Source: Lyngbya confervoides BDU141951 (GTDB lineage Bacteria > Cyanobacteriota > Cyanobacteriia > Thermosynechococcales > Thermosynechococcaceae). From it: a stretch of 64,000 nucleotides of DNA. The stretch lies in the NCBI RefSeq assembly GCF_000817775.3, contig NZ_JTHE03000009.1:27232-91231 (forward strand), given 5' to 3'. Positions 8,691-18,498 of this stretch are shown here, piece after piece; within the stretch, counting starts at the first letter, position 1; the number at the start of each line of letters is the position of its first letter. Under the pieces are notes generated by a model that saw only the letters and a program-made list of their open reading frames with translations, was not told where the DNA came from and searched no databases. The translations under genes were made by a program, and so were the position numbers.

Positions 8691-9833
8691 CTACCCGACT
8701 CCTGAGAGCAGCCCTCCCGTGAGTCGGCGAATGGCGTTTTCAGCCACGTCCCCATAGCGTAGTTCGCCGCACAGCACCTGACCGATGCGGCGAGTGGCGG
8801 ACGGTCGCTTAATCCCCATACCGTAGGCCACCTTCGGCAGACGATAGAATACACCGGCTAGACGCTGCGCCCACTGCATATCTCGACCCCACTCTTCCGC
8901 CATCACCTGGCTGTAGCGATCCAGGGCCTCAAGATCACCCCCCAGGGCAGCGTGGATGGCTTCAGCCGCGCGGATACCAGAAAAGATAGAGGGTCTAATG
9001 CCCTCGGCGGTGAAGGGATCAACCACACAGGCTGCTTCCCCCGCCAAGAGAGCCTGCTGGGTGTGCAGAACCTGGTCACCATTCCAGAGGCAGAGGGGAT
9101 GCCCCTGCTGATGAATCGTGGTGAAATCCACGTTAAACAGCTGGGAGTAGCGAGCCACAATCTCCCGGAGATTCGGCGGCTTCGCATTGGCTCTGCCCCC
9201 CTGAAATGTCCCAATTCCAATCGAATACCCATCGGCCTTGGGAAAGTTCCATAGATAGCCATTCGGGACCATGCCAAATTCAAAATGGGCAATGTGCTCC
9301 TGGGTTACGGGCGTCAGGGCTTCCCCCTCTAAAGCGCCGCCAATGCAGCGCTTGCGCGCTTTGAACCCCAGCCATTTTGCCAGGGGACCTTTGGCACCAT
9401 CGGCAGCAATCAAGAACCGAGCCCCATAGGTACCGGCGGCGGTCTTCACCTGCCAGTGATCCTGCTCAAACTGCAACCCCGTCACTTCCTGAGCATCGCG
9501 CAGTTCAGCTCCCTGACGCTGAGCTTGCTGAATCAGATAGTGATCAAAGATATCTCGCCGCACCATCCAGATAGGTTCAGCCGTGTTTAAGTCCACCTCA
9601 ACGGGGTCCTCCATCTGCCAGGTGTAGCGGATCGTAGTCGCACGCACGGAAATGGCTGGGGAGAAGTCAAAATCAAACCACTGGCCCACAATGGGGGAAA
9701 CGCCCCCTCCACAGGGTTTATAGCGCGGTAGCGATTCCTTTTCTAAGACCAGGACGGAATGACCGCCCTTGGCTAGATGATAGGCGGCTGACCCGCCCGC
9801 CGGACCAGCCCCCACAATAATGCAGTCGTACAT
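8691..9833 (-). CDS. Geranylgeranyl-reductase-family FAD oxidoreductase
   Basis: The 380-aa flavoprotein starts with an FAD-binding Rossmann motif IIVGAGPAGGSAAYHLA, followed by the family motif RYKPCGGGVSP. The second FAD motif GEAACVVDPFTAEGIRPS lies near residue 275. Members reduce isoprenoid chains; the chlorophyll enzyme ChlP is the best known, but its N-terminus is different, so this is a paralogue of unknown substrate. It could act on polyprenoids or lipids. It lies 143 nt downstream of frr and may be transcribed from the pyrH-frr unit. Confidence 0.85.
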   Translation of the reverse strand: MYDCIIVGAGPAGGSAAYHLAKGGHSVLVLEKESLPRYKPCGGGVSPIVGQWFDFDFSPAISVRATTIRYTWQMEDPVEVDLNTAEPIWMVRRDIFDHYLIQQAQRQGAELRDAQEVTGLQFEQDHWQVKTAAGTYGARFLIAADGAKGPLAKWLGFKARKRCIGGALEGEALTPVTQEHIAHFEFGMVPNGYLWNFPKADGYSIGIGTFQGGRANAKPPNLREIVARYSQLFNVDFTTIHQQGHPLCLWNGDQVLHTQQALLAGEAACVVDPFTAEGIRPSIFSGIRAAEAIHAALGGDLEALDRYSQVMAEEWGRDMQWAQRLAGVFYRLPKVAYGMGIKRPSATRRIGQVLCGELRYGDVAENAIRRLTGGLLSGVG

Positions 9834-9976
9834 AGATTGGAGTCCCTAGCAAAAATGCTGCCATCACCGCTTCAACAAACTGGAGAAAGGAGTCCCGATC
9901 ACCCCGGTGCGATGGCAGCAGCCCCCTCATATCTGCACCAGAAGTCCCCGGAAACCTTCCCGCAAATGTTAGTCCT

Positions 9977-10525
9977 TCAAACCTTAGTAATTTCGTCGGT
10001 CTTTTCAGCCAAGGCCTCGTCAATTTTGGCAGTGTATTTATCGGTCAACTTTTGCACTTCGTCCTGCATATTCTTGGACTCGTCCTCTGAAATTTCGCTG
10101 GCCTTTTGCTCTTTCCGAATCGTGTCGATGGCATCGCGGCGAATGTTGCGAATGGAAACTTTGCCCTCCTCGGCCAGTTTCGCGGCCATTTTGACAAATT
10201 CCTTCCGCCGCTCCTCCGTCAGGGGAGGAATATTCAGTCGAATAATATTGCCATCGTTGTTGGGAACCAGCCCCACATCGGACATCGAAATGGCTCGCTC
10301 AATGTCGGACAGGGAGGTCTTATCAAAGGGCTGAATGCTTAAGGTACTGGCATCGGGGGTGCCGATGTTGGCCAGAGACCGCAGCGGGGTTGGTGCTCCG
10401 TAGTAGTCCACCATAATTCGATCGAGTAAGGAGGCATTGGCCCGCCCCGTCCGAATTGTATTAAAGGAGCGTTGAGTGGCCTCAACGGCTTTCTGCATGT
10501 GATCTTCTGTCTCAGCAAACTTCAC
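9977..10525 (-). CDS. frr: Ribosome recycling factor
   Basis: The 182-aa protein releases ribosomes from mRNA after termination, together with EF-G. Seen: TRTGRA-like segment [27 protein letters not shown] and a Lys/Glu-rich C-terminal helix. It starts with GTG at 10525, inside the last codons of pyrH (14-nt overlap), which points to translational coupling. The pyrH-frr pair is a widely conserved arrangement. Confidence 0.97.
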   Translation of the reverse strand: MKFAETEDHMQKAVEATQRSFNTIRTGRANASLLDRIMVDYYGAPTPLRSLANIGTPDASTLSIQPFDKTSLSDIERAISMSDVGLVPNNDGNIIRLNIPPLTEERRKEFVKMAAKLAEEGKVSIRNIRRDAIDTIRKEQKASEISEDESKNMQDEVQKLTDKYTAKIDEALAEKTDEITKV

Positions 10526-11240
10526 AAGAACCTCCGACTAATGTTCCAATAGATTCGCCCATCAAGGCACGACGGATATTGCCAGGCACCGAGAGGTTAA
10601 AAACGAGGATTGGAATATCGTTATCCTTACATAGCGCGATCGCGGTACTGTCCATAACCTTTAGATCTTGGGTAAGAACGTGATTATAGGTCAAGGACTG
10701 AAACCGCCTGGCATTGGGATTAATTTTGGGATCGCTGTCATAGATACCATCAACCTTGGTGGCTTTCATAATCAGTTCGGCGTCAATTTCAGCGGCCCGC
10801 AGGGCCGCGGTGGTATCAGTGGTAAAAAAGGGGTTGCCAGACCCTGCACCAAACACGACCACGCGCCCTTTTTCTAGATGACGAATTGCGCGGCGGCGGA
10901 TGTAAGGCTCTGCAAGCTCTTTCATTTCAATGGCCGATTGCACCCGCGTGGGAACCTCAACCTGCTCTAGGGCATCTTGCAAAGTCATGGCATTCATAAC
11001 GGTGGCGATCATGCCAATGTAGTCAGCAGTGGCACGATCCATGCCAGCGGCCGCACCCTTCACGCCTCGAAAAATATTTCCGCCACCCACAACAATGGCA
11101 ATCTCCATCCCCTGGGATCGCACCTCGGCAATCTCCTGGGCAATGGACTGCACAATGGTGGGATCAATACCGTAGGGGAGGTCGCCCATAAGCGCCTCGC
11201 CACTTAATTTCAGCAAAACACGCTGATAAGATTGACCCAT
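10512..11240 (-). CDS. pyrH: UMP kinase
   Basis: The 242-aa bacterial-type UMP kinase (amino-acid kinase fold) phosphorylates UMP to UDP. Motifs: [11 protein letters not shown] at the start, [11 protein letters not shown] near residue 50, [21 protein letters not shown] segment [13 protein letters not shown], and [13 protein letters not shown]. Its start ATG (11240) abuts a 12-bp tandem duplication on the upstream side. It overlaps frr by 14 nt. Confidence 0.97.
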   Translation of the reverse strand: MGQSYQRVLLKLSGEALMGDLPYGIDPTIVQSIAQEIAEVRSQGMEIAIVVGGGNIFRGVKGAAAGMDRATADYIGMIATVMNAMTLQDALEQVEVPTRVQSAIEMKELAEPYIRRRAIRHLEKGRVVVFGAGSGNPFFTTDTTAALRAAEIDAELIMKATKVDGIYDSDPKINPNARRFQSLTYNHVLTQDLKVMDSTAIALCKDNDIPILVFNLSVPGNIRRALMGESIGTLVGGSCEVC

Positions 11241-11264
11241 GTTGATGCGTTTGTTGATGCGTTC
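11241..11264 (-). repeat. 12-bp tandem duplication upstream of pyrH
   Basis: GTTGATGCGTTT then GTTGATGCGTTC (plus-strand reading) stand head to tail directly against the pyrH start codon, where a ribosome site would normally be. No Shine-Dalgarno sequence is visible there. Confidence 0.85.
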
Positions 11265-11399
11265 TGAAGCTCCCCACCTAACATACCAGGGTTGGGGATC
11301 TTCTTGGCGAGGCTACCGGAGATTTTCGGGTCAGGTTCAGAATCACAGGGGTAGAGAAAGTCCTTAGGCCAAGGATGGGATTGGGGGCAGGGAGAGTCT

Positions 11400-11663
11400 T
11401 CAATGACAGTATTTAGTAATGTCCTCTCCACAAACCTCCACAAGGTACTCCAGGGCGCGAAAGCGAAGTACCATCAGCTCTTCATAAACAGGATTCAGGT
11501 GACACAAGGGGGGAATGCGCACCGTCCAGTGGAAGCAGCGAATGGTCCGCTCAAAGGGACAGTGCGGCGGAATGACGCTACAAATCAGGTGGGCAATCTG
11601 GGGCTGTTTCACCTCGAAAGCCGTGAGCCAATTTTTGACCGCAGTAAGTCCAATAATCTTCAC
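11400..11663 (-). CDS. Small Mo-dependent-nitrogenase C-terminus family protein
   Basis: The 87-aa product has the pattern of the small cyanobacterial family annotated as Mo-dependent nitrogenase C-terminus. Key blocks are WL..F.V..PQIAHLICSVIP, CPFERTIR, IPPLCHLNP and LRFRALEYLVEVCGEDI, with five cysteines. Such stand-alone proteins are common in cyanobacteria, and their function is unknown. No nif gene is present here. Start is GTG at 11663; no ribosome site is obvious. A small hairpin (CCCTGG-GAAAA-CCAGGG, 11735-11751) lies upstream. Confidence 0.7.
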   Translation of the reverse strand: MKIIGLTAVKNWLTAFEVKQPQIAHLICSVIPPHCPFERTIRCFHWTVRIPPLCHLNPVYEELMVLRFRALEYLVEVCGEDITKYCH

Positions 11664-11861
11664 GATAGGCTGACAGAAAAATAGAGCGATGAAAACATAA
11701 AAGCTTGGGGTTGGAATGCCTTACATCCAAGGTTCCCTGGGAAAACCAGGGATGGATCACGAGACTAAGGGCAAATCATTCGTAATCTAGGGAAAAGAAT
11801 CTTAAAATTTTGTATTCTCTGCTACGATGCCTAAATACCTTGATGCGGCGGCGCCGATCCC

Positions 11862-12686
11862 ATGAAACAATTGCATCAGGCGGCGGCGGATTGGCTGGAA
11901 TCTATCGATCTGGTCGCCACGGACATGGATGGAACCCTAACCAAGCAGGGGCTTTTCCATCCGGATCTGCTAGCAATGCTGTGGCGGCTTCACAGAGCTC
12001 AGATATCCGTTGTAGTGGTCACGGGGCGATCAGCCGGTTGGGTGCAAGGGCTGTTTGAATATCTTCCCCTCACCGGGGCGATCGCTGAAAATGGTGGCGT
12101 TCTCTACTGCGATCGCAATCGGGAGGGAACCGTCCTTTGTCCCCCCTGCAATCGTCAGGAGTTAGCCCAGCTGTTTGTCCAGATCCAGCGCGAGTTTCCC
12201 CAGCTAACGCCCTCCGCTGACAATGCCTTTCGCATCACGGACTGGACCTTTGAAATTCAGGAGCTGTCTTCCGCCCAACTGGCGCACATTGCCCAGCGCT
12301 GCCGATCTCAGGGATGGGATTTTACCTACAGCAGCATTCAAGGCCATATCAAACCTGCCACCACCTCCAAGCAGCGAGGGGTGCTTTGGATGACCGCCCA
12401 CGCCTTCAGTCCCCCGGTTACCCCTGCAAAAATCTTGACCCTGGGCGATAGCCTCAATGATGCAGATCTGCTCAATCCAGCGGTTTTCCCCCACAGCGTT
12501 GGCGTCGCTAATCTTAAGCCTTATCTTCTGGATCTCCCCGCCCCGCCCACCTGGATGACCGAAAAAGCAGAGCTCGCGGGATTTTTAGAGGCCATGGAGT
12601 TGCTACTGGCGCACCGGCCCATTCAGGCATCGAAAAGCAAGGAACATTCTCCCGACACTGACGCGGCCAATACAGCACGGCACTGA
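11862..12686 (+). CDS. HAD-superfamily phosphatase (Cof-like)
   Basis: This 274-aa protein carries HAD motif I as DLVATDMDGTLT (nucleophile Asp near residue 22), motif II VVVTGRS and motif IV GDSLNDADLL. The cap between residues 90 and 190 makes it a type II (Cof/sucrose-phosphate-phosphatase-like) member. Sugar phosphates are the usual substrates in this subgroup. The exact substrate is unknown. It is convergent with the GntR regulator downstream. Confidence 0.85.
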   Translation: MKQLHQAAADWLESIDLVATDMDGTLTKQGLFHPDLLAMLWRLHRAQISVVVVTGRSAGWVQGLFEYLPLTGAIAENGGVLYCDRNREGTVLCPPCNRQELAQLFVQIQREFPQLTPSADNAFRITDWTFEIQELSSAQLAHIAQRCRSQGWDFTYSSIQGHIKPATTSKQRGVLWMTAHAFSPPVTPAKILTLGDSLNDADLLNPAVFPHSVGVANLKPYLLDLPAPPTWMTEKAELAGFLEAMELLLAHRPIQASKSKEHSPDTDAANTARH

Positions 12687-12744
12687 TAGTTCCCCACACT
12701 CCTTCCTTCCTCAACAGTTAAACTTCGGCGCTAAGATTACAGCG

Positions 12745-13794
12745 CTAGGACTGCAGGGTTGAGGGTTCTGGCGAGTCTGGGGAGGTGTCCTCCCCCGTTT
12801 CCAGTCCCAACTCCAACCGCAGAAGGCGAATGGAGTCGGGATCGATGTAGTTCTCGCAGCAAATAACCTTGGGGATCCGAATCAGATCCGCAGAAAGGGC
12901 CGCAATGGTCTGACGAAGGGTTTTACAACTGGCCTGATCGGAAATAATTAACTGGGATTGACGAATGACCGCCTTGAGCTTTTGCTGATCGTGGCAGGGG
13001 GCACTCATCACAAAAATTTCATCCCCCCGCAGGCTGCTAATCATCACCTCAGCAATCCCAAGGGTGCCGGAACTCAAACTCACCAGGCCAAGTCTGGCTC
13101 CAGAATCAAGCTGCTTAATCAAGCTCAGTTCCTGGCTGTAGTTGTAAATATCGATGGGAATAATGCGAAAGGTTGGCTTGGTGGGCCGCTGGGCGTCCAT
13201 GGACTGAATGGCTGCATCGGTTTCCTTAGCAAAATAGCGGACGGTCACCAGAGTAGCAGCTTTGAGATCCGACAGAATTTGGGGCAAATCTTCCAGCAGC
13301 GCCAGCCGCAGGGGGATACCTAATGCCTGCTGCAGCTCTTGGACAATAATCTCACCGGCGCCCCAATCTCGCTTCGGAACCGTGACCAGAACTTCCGCAC
13401 TGGCCTGGAACCGTTCATCGAGGATCTTTAAAAAGAGTTCTTTGACATCGAGCAAACTAAAATTGCGCTGTAAGAAGCCATCAATCATTTGCTCAATCAG
13501 CTCATGGGGCGTCAGGTGATGGGTGCCCGCCTCCGGATGAGCCGGTTCCTGCCCAAGGGCGCGCACGTAAATGCCAGATCCTACCTGGGCCTGGACAAAC
13601 CCAGATTCCTCCAGCCGCTCATACACCTTACTGATAGTGTTGCGATGGAGACCTGTCTGCATCGCCAGCTGGCGCGTACTGGGCAGACGAAATCCAGGCG
13701 GAAACTGCCGCGAGGCGATCGCAAAGCAAATTTGACTGAACAGCTGGGTAGAAGCTGGAATCTCGCTATCCGGCTGGATATGGAACTGGACCAT
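12745..13794 (-). CDS. GntR-family transcriptional regulator
   Basis: The 349-aa regulator has an N-terminal winged helix of GntR type (STQLFSQICFAIASRQFPPG, then RLPSTRQLA, HRNTISKVYERLEESGFV, GSGIYV). A roughly 260-residue C-terminal domain follows that is neither aminotransferase-like nor UTRA-like to my eye. I place the start at ATG 13794 (MVQFHIQPDSEIP) rather than the longer frame from 13902, because the winged helix begins directly after it. Cyanobacterial GntR proteins of this shape include Sll1961, which affects photosystem stoichiometry in Synechocystis; orthology is not shown. Confidence 0.82.
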   Translation of the reverse strand: MVQFHIQPDSEIPASTQLFSQICFAIASRQFPPGFRLPSTRQLAMQTGLHRNTISKVYERLEESGFVQAQVGSGIYVRALGQEPAHPEAGTHHLTPHELIEQMIDGFLQRNFSLLDVKELFLKILDERFQASAEVLVTVPKRDWGAGEIIVQELQQALGIPLRLALLEDLPQILSDLKAATLVTVRYFAKETDAAIQSMDAQRPTKPTFRIIPIDIYNYSQELSLIKQLDSGARLGLVSLSSGTLGIAEVMISSLRGDEIFVMSAPCHDQQKLKAVIRQSQLIISDQASCKTLRQTIAALSADLIRIPKVICCENYIDPDSIRLLRLELGLETGEDTSPDSPEPSTLQS

Positions 13795-14019
13795 AGGGCG
13801 ATGGGGCAAGAGTGAAATGCACGGTGATAGTTCTACCACATGCCTGGAGCGATCGCTAGAGAAGATGGGTACGCTAGGATCGCAGCCACTCAGCAAGAGC
13901 ACAAACTAAACCGTGCCCATTTCTGAATGCGGCCCCAAGGGGGGGGACCCGACCATCGCCAGCCTGCCTATGATAAGGGGCAGACTCAGCCTCTCCACTG
14001 CAAACTTGATCACAGCATC

Positions 14020-14661
14020 ATGACTCATCGGCATTTGGCCCATCTCCAGGGGTTTAGCCTACCCGAGGTCCTCCTATCCCTGGGCGGCAGTAGTATCATT
14101 TTGATCCTCTGCGGTCTGGGGCTGTCTACCGTTTCTCAGATCAATCAGCACGAGAGGACCCATCTTCACCCCCAGCAAGAATTGACGCGGGCCCTAGACT
14201 TCCTGTCAGCAGAAATTCACCAAGCCCAAGCCCTCGAATCTGTTCCCCCTGCCGCCAGTCAATACCATCATCACGTTGAAAACGCCGCCGACCCCCTCTT
14301 GATTCTCAAAATGCCCCAGCTTCCCCGCGATGAGCGCGTGGTGTATTTTGTCGCTCCGGCCTCAACCCCCTGGAAGGGCCCCAAGGCCATCTATCGCTGG
14401 GGCCCCGCCTGGGATGAAGCGGGACAGTACCAATCTGCTCCTCCCAGCCACTGGTCAATCCAGCTCATTGCCGATCAAATTGCCGAGGCCGCTGTTCCCG
14501 CTGAGTGCCCCACCGGAACCGTGCTTCCCACCACTCCCACCGGAATTTCGGTCTGCATGAACCCAGCCGGCAGTATTGCCAAAATCACCGCACACCGTTC
14601 TCCAGAAGCTGATCCAGTGAGCACAAAAGCCTTTACTCGTCTGAAGCTGCCCCCCTTCTAA
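14020..14661 (+). CDS. Type IV prepilin-like protein
   Basis: The 213-aa product starts MTHRHLAHLQ and then has the prepilin peptidase site G-FSLPEVLLSLGG, followed by one hydrophobic helix (SSIILILCGLGLSTV). The Glu at position +5 after the cleavage site is present. The rest is a soluble domain of about 175 residues. This fits a minor pseudopilin (PilW-like) of type IV pili or a related secretion machine. Other pil genes are not adjacent. Start ATG 14020 was chosen because it gives the short, basic leader typical of prepilins. Confidence 0.78.
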   Translation: MTHRHLAHLQGFSLPEVLLSLGGSSIILILCGLGLSTVSQINQHERTHLHPQQELTRALDFLSAEIHQAQALESVPPAASQYHHHVENAADPLLILKMPQLPRDERVVYFVAPASTPWKGPKAIYRWGPAWDEAGQYQSAPPSHWSIQLIADQIAEAAVPAECPTGTVLPTTPTGISVCMNPAGSIAKITAHRSPEADPVSTKAFTRLKLPPF

Positions 14662-14756
14662 AAGATCAGTAGCATAGCGATCGCCTCGCTAGCATCGGAG
14701 ATTTGGACGGAATAACTCTCCGGCTGACTATCTTGCCGCGAAATGTCTTCCCATCA

Positions 14757-14788
14757 TTCTGAGCCTTATCACTTCTGAGCCTTAGTAG
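14757..14788 (-). repeat. 16-bp tandem duplication over a stop codon
   Basis: TTCTGAGCCTTA is repeated with a period of 16 (14757-14768, 14773-14784, plus-strand reading). The copy nearest the gene contains the stop codon of the ABC permease (14782-14784). Confidence 0.85.
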
Positions 14789-15807
14789 CGAATACGGGGA
14801 TCAATGTAGGCATTCACCAGATCAATGGCGATGCTGGCCATCACAATAATGATCGAGAAAAAGACAATAATGCCCTGCACCGTAGGATAATCTCGACCTT
14901 TAATGGCCTTGAACAGCTCTCCTCCCAATCCCTCCCAGGAAAAGGTGACCTCCGTCAGCACAGCCCCACCCAGCATGGCAGCAAAGGTGAGTCCAAACAC
15001 CGTGACCACTGGAATCAGGGCATTTCTAAAGGCATGGACCACCAGCACCCGCCGCTCTGGAATACCACGAGCACGAGCTGCCTCCACATAATCAGACTGA
15101 AGGGTTTGGCGAAGATTGACCCGCACAATACGTTCAAAAATGCCACTGAGGACAATCCCCAACGAAACGCAGGGCAAGACCAAGTGATGGACTGAAATCC
15201 AAAAAGAACTCCAGTCCCCAGCTAGGAGGCTATCTAAGGTGTAAAGTCCCGTCGGCCCGTCGGGAGGAAGGGCGGTGGCCGGGAAACGACTCCCCACCGG
15301 AAACCAGCCGAGCTGAACATGGAATAGCAACTGGAGCAGCATTCCCAACCAAAAGAGCGGTATGGCATAGGTAATAATGCCAAACAGTCGCCCCCCCACA
15401 TCCAAGCCGCTGCCTGGACGCGCTGACGACAGCATACCCGCCAAAACGCCTATCACCAAGGCGAAAATCATGCTAAATATTGCCAGCTCCGCCGTAGCGG
15501 GAAAGAAAGACTGAATAATTTCCCAAACCGAGGTCCCTTGACTAGTCAGGGATGATCCTAAATTCAGCTGGAGCAGATCGCCGATGTAGTCGAAATACTG
15601 TTGCAGCAGCGGCTTGTTTAAGCCTAGCTGATCCTTGAGCTGGTTTCGCACTGATTCTGGCACCCGGGGACCCAACAGTGCCGTAATGGGATCTCCTGGC
15701 GTGGCTCGCAACAGAAGAAACACAATGGTGGCAATGGTAAACACCTGAAGGGGCGCCAGCAACAGCCGCAGCACCACATAATATTGCAGAGATTTTAGCC
15801 GAGACAT
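14782..15807 (-). CDS. Oligopeptide/dipeptide-type ABC transporter permease
   Basis: The 341-aa inner-membrane permease is of the DppB/OppB type. It has an N-terminal TM helix, the RATPGDP segment near residue 34, five more hydrophobic segments and the EAA loop (VEAARARGIPERRVLVVHAFRNALIP), which contacts the ATPase. It stands directly after the solute-binding protein gene (1-nt gap). A second permease (DppC) and ATPases are missing from the window, so the transporter is completed elsewhere. Confidence 0.9.
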   Translation of the reverse strand: MSRLKSLQYYVVLRLLLAPLQVFTIATIVFLLLRATPGDPITALLGPRVPESVRNQLKDQLGLNKPLLQQYFDYIGDLLQLNLGSSLTSQGTSVWEIIQSFFPATAELAIFSMIFALVIGVLAGMLSSARPGSGLDVGGRLFGIITYAIPLFWLGMLLQLLFHVQLGWFPVGSRFPATALPPDGPTGLYTLDSLLAGDWSSFWISVHHLVLPCVSLGIVLSGIFERIVRVNLRQTLQSDYVEAARARGIPERRVLVVHAFRNALIPVVTVFGLTFAAMLGGAVLTEVTFSWEGLGGELFKAIKGRDYPTVQGIIVFFSIIIVMASIAIDLVNAYIDPRIRY

Positions 15808-15808
15808 C

Positions 15809-17536
15809 TCAAGATTTCTTTAGAGGAGCAAAGGAGAATTGCTGCGTCGGTTGCAACTGAATCCCTTGAACATTGGTTTGAGCAAAGACATAGTCTTTAT
15901 TTTGCCAGAGGGGAATAAACGGGACTTCCTGCACTAAGATTTCCTGAAGCTCTTTAAAAATTGCTTTACGCTTCTGTGGATCAATGGTTTGGCGCTGTTG
16001 ATCAATCAGCTCATTGACGCGATCATTAAAGAAAAATGATCCCTGGGTCTGGCTCGCTCCCTGTTCACAACCCTGTTCAGGGTTTCCCTGCTCGCAGTCC
16101 ATAAACGGCTGCACATAGTTATCGGGGTCGTAAAAGTCTCCGTACCAATCCAGCATAAAGATGGGATAGGTTCCCTTATCCAGGTTTTCATAGGCGGTTG
16201 CCGATTCAATACTTTTGAGATTGACCTGAACCACCGGCGCATAGTCTCGGTCAATGACCGCCTTAATGGTGGAGGCTGCGGCCCCGTTACTGCTCACATT
16301 GGAGCGGAACCAGAAATCCAGAGTCAGCGGATTTTGCTCGTCGTAGCCAACCTGCTTGAGCAAGTCCTTCACCTCTGCCACGCTCTTTTGGGTCTTCTCA
16401 AACACCGGTTCGCTGACGTCAAAAATCGTGGGAATGAGAGAAAACAAAGGAGCCGACTGCTTTCTAAACACTCGCTCTTCTAACAGCGGGCGATCAATCA
16501 TGGCCGCAAGGGCTTGGCGAACCTCCACTTTCTTGAGATCCTCATCGCGAAGGTTGAGGGTCAAATAGGTAATGACATTGCCAGGCCCCTCAGTCACTTG
16601 CCAATCCCCCGCCTCCGCTTGATTAATTAATGCCTCAATCTGCACTGGCTCCAGGGACTGGTAGGTCATGTCCACCGATCCGGTGCGAAAGGCATTAAAC
16701 AAATTTGCACTGCTGGAGTAGAGTTTAACGTTAATGCCCTGATTCTTGGGTGCCTCCCCCCAGTAGTCAGGGAAGACCTTCAGTCGGATCAGATCGTTGC
16801 CAAAACTATCCAGCTGGTAAGGACCCGTGCCGACAAATTCCGTGGGCAGAAATTCATTGGCCCCCACCGCCTCTTGATAGGCCTTGGGAGAAACTGCCAC
16901 CAACCCCGAAAAAGCCAGCAGATCTGTAAAGGCGGCAAAGGGCTGCTTTAGCTCCAGGGTTAGCTCATAATCTCCAGTTGCTCGAATCCCATACTCCTGG
17001 GTTGCCTCATCTTGAAAGATGATATCGCTGAGCAAAAATGAAGGCTTACCGGTGTTTTGGATGAAACGATTGAGGGAAAACGCCATGGCCTCAGCATTGA
17101 AGGGCTCTCCATCGTGAAACTTGACCCCTTGACGCAAGGGGATGGTATAGATCAAGCCATCCTCACTAATGGTCGGCAGGGCACTGGCTAATTGCGGCAC
17201 AAGTTCCCCTGATTCCGGCTCATAGGTATAGAGGCGATCGCCCAGGTTATACAGTAAATTGCCAGAGACGATTTCATAGGCATCGGCAGGATCCAGGGTT
17301 CGAATCCGTGAGGTGTTAATGCCAATGACCAACTGCTCTGGGGCCAGGACGGAGGGGCTGGGAGAACTAGCTGGACCAGAGGGCCGACCACAACCAACCG
17401 CCAGAAGCAAAAAAATGCAAAACAGACTTAAGAAGTGTAGCGGAGTCCTACGACTCAAACCATCCCGCCAATAACTAATAAACCCCAGATTTTTGAGTTT
17501 TTCCGCTTTTTTAAATCTCGCGTCCAACGGCCGCAC
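15809..17536 (-). CDS. Peptide-type ABC transporter substrate-binding lipoprotein
   Basis: The 575-aa family 5 solute-binding protein (DppA/OppA-like) has a cytoplasmic N-terminus of about 30 residues, a hydrophobic stretch and a lipobox LLAVGC, so it is probably anchored to the outer face of the plasma membrane. The family signature lies near residues 115-140 (IYTIPLRQGVKFHDGEPFNA). Start is GTG 17536 with GGTGAG about 6 nt upstream; a later start nearer the hydrophobic segment would give a more usual signal peptide. It forms an operon with the permease. Confidence 0.9.
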   Translation of the reverse strand: MRPLDARFKKAEKLKNLGFISYWRDGLSRRTPLHFLSLFCIFLLLAVGCGRPSGPASSPSPSVLAPEQLVIGINTSRIRTLDPADAYEIVSGNLLYNLGDRLYTYEPESGELVPQLASALPTISEDGLIYTIPLRQGVKFHDGEPFNAEAMAFSLNRFIQNTGKPSFLLSDIIFQDEATQEYGIRATGDYELTLELKQPFAAFTDLLAFSGLVAVSPKAYQEAVGANEFLPTEFVGTGPYQLDSFGNDLIRLKVFPDYWGEAPKNQGINVKLYSSSANLFNAFRTGSVDMTYQSLEPVQIEALINQAEAGDWQVTEGPGNVITYLTLNLRDEDLKKVEVRQALAAMIDRPLLEERVFRKQSAPLFSLIPTIFDVSEPVFEKTQKSVAEVKDLLKQVGYDEQNPLTLDFWFRSNVSSNGAAASTIKAVIDRDYAPVVQVNLKSIESATAYENLDKGTYPIFMLDWYGDFYDPDNYVQPFMDCEQGNPEQGCEQGASQTQGSFFFNDRVNELIDQQRQTIDPQKRKAIFKELQEILVQEVPFIPLWQNKDYVFAQTNVQGIQLQPTQQFSFAPLKKS

Positions 17537-17601
17537 CTATCTCACCAATCACGATAGATGTGATTATGGAGGCTGCTGACCAATCTCGCAAGGGGAACGG
17601 G

Positions 17602-18387
17602 CTAAAAGCCAAGGGCAGAGGCCAGAACCACCGGATCTTTTCCAACCCCAACGGTTACCGTGCGGCCCGCTTCCCGCAAAATCACGGTGGGATCTTGGGG
17701 GTTGCTCATGTCGATATGGGTAATCAGAATTTGCCCATTCGAGAGCCGATCGCCCACTTGCACCGTTCTCACCACGTTTTCATCGGGTGCTTTCAAGATA
17801 ACCCTAGGCTGTCCACTCAGCATCATGATCCCTTTGACCTGAACTTGCTTGGCCAAAGTGGGCTCCGGTAGAGGCGGCAGGGTGACCTGATCGGGCAGCT
17901 TGACCAGGGTGCTTTTGTCTCCAGAGGTTGATGGAGCGGAGAGACTGGGCAGGGACGTCACCCTGGAGCGTTGATTAGAAGTTGATCCCCCAGTGGGGGC
18001 TTTGACAGTGCGACCCGCGTTAGAATCGTTCGGCTGGGCGTTTTGAGAAAATGACGTGGATGACCGTCCCCCCAGAGCTGTCTGGGGCGAGGCCGGAGGC
18101 CGCAACTGGGCAAAGGGGTTACTGCGCCCTTTTTGGATGACCTTGACGCGAGCATCGGGGTCAGTGGGACGAGTCAGGGGACTGGCAGCAATCAAGGCCG
18201 TGGTTTTCGCGGAGGGCTGGGGAGATTGGGTAACCTCAGCGGCGGGGATTTCCCCCTGTGGAATTGTGGAGGAGGTGGGGGTTGCCCCCGACTCTTTATC
18301 CCGACTGATCAGCTCACAACTGCCTAAACTCAAAGACAGAAATCCCAGGAGTAGCCCCACACCCAATTTCCGCACGTTTACTTGCAT
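17602..18387 (-). CDS. Putative lipoprotein with low-complexity linker
   Basis: A 261-aa protein begins MQVNVRKLGVGLLLGFLSLS and has a lipobox SLGSC, so it is a probable lipoprotein. A Ser/Thr/Pro-rich linker (about residues 30-170) leads to a compact C-terminal domain of about 85 residues (VQVKGIMMLSGQPRVILKAP and onwards, ending VGVGKDPV). That domain resembles PilP/GspC-like periplasmic domains of secretion and pilus systems, which is only an impression. Start ATG 18387 has AGGTGG 6 nt upstream, better than TTG 18408. It is separated from the transporter genes by 65 nt. Confidence 0.65.
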   Translation of the reverse strand: MQVNVRKLGVGLLLGFLSLSLGSCELISRDKESGATPTSSTIPQGEIPAAEVTQSPQPSAKTTALIAASPLTRPTDPDARVKVIQKGRSNPFAQLRPPASPQTALGGRSSTSFSQNAQPNDSNAGRTVKAPTGGSTSNQRSRVTSLPSLSAPSTSGDKSTLVKLPDQVTLPPLPEPTLAKQVQVKGIMMLSGQPRVILKAPDENVVRTVQVGDRLSNGQILITHIDMSNPQDPTVILREAGRTVTVGVGKDPVVLASALGF

Positions 18388-18498
18388 TTTTATCCACCTC
18401 GACTTCAATTACTAAAATAGCCTTAATTCTGGGAAACGACGAGAGTGATGATGCACAAGCCGTTTGAGCGTGAGCACAATCGCGTTATTCTCTGACTG

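Noticed and set aside
17290..17310. GGTTCGAATCC, like a tRNA T arm
   Set aside because: Lies inside the binding-protein gene and no cloverleaf can be folded around it.
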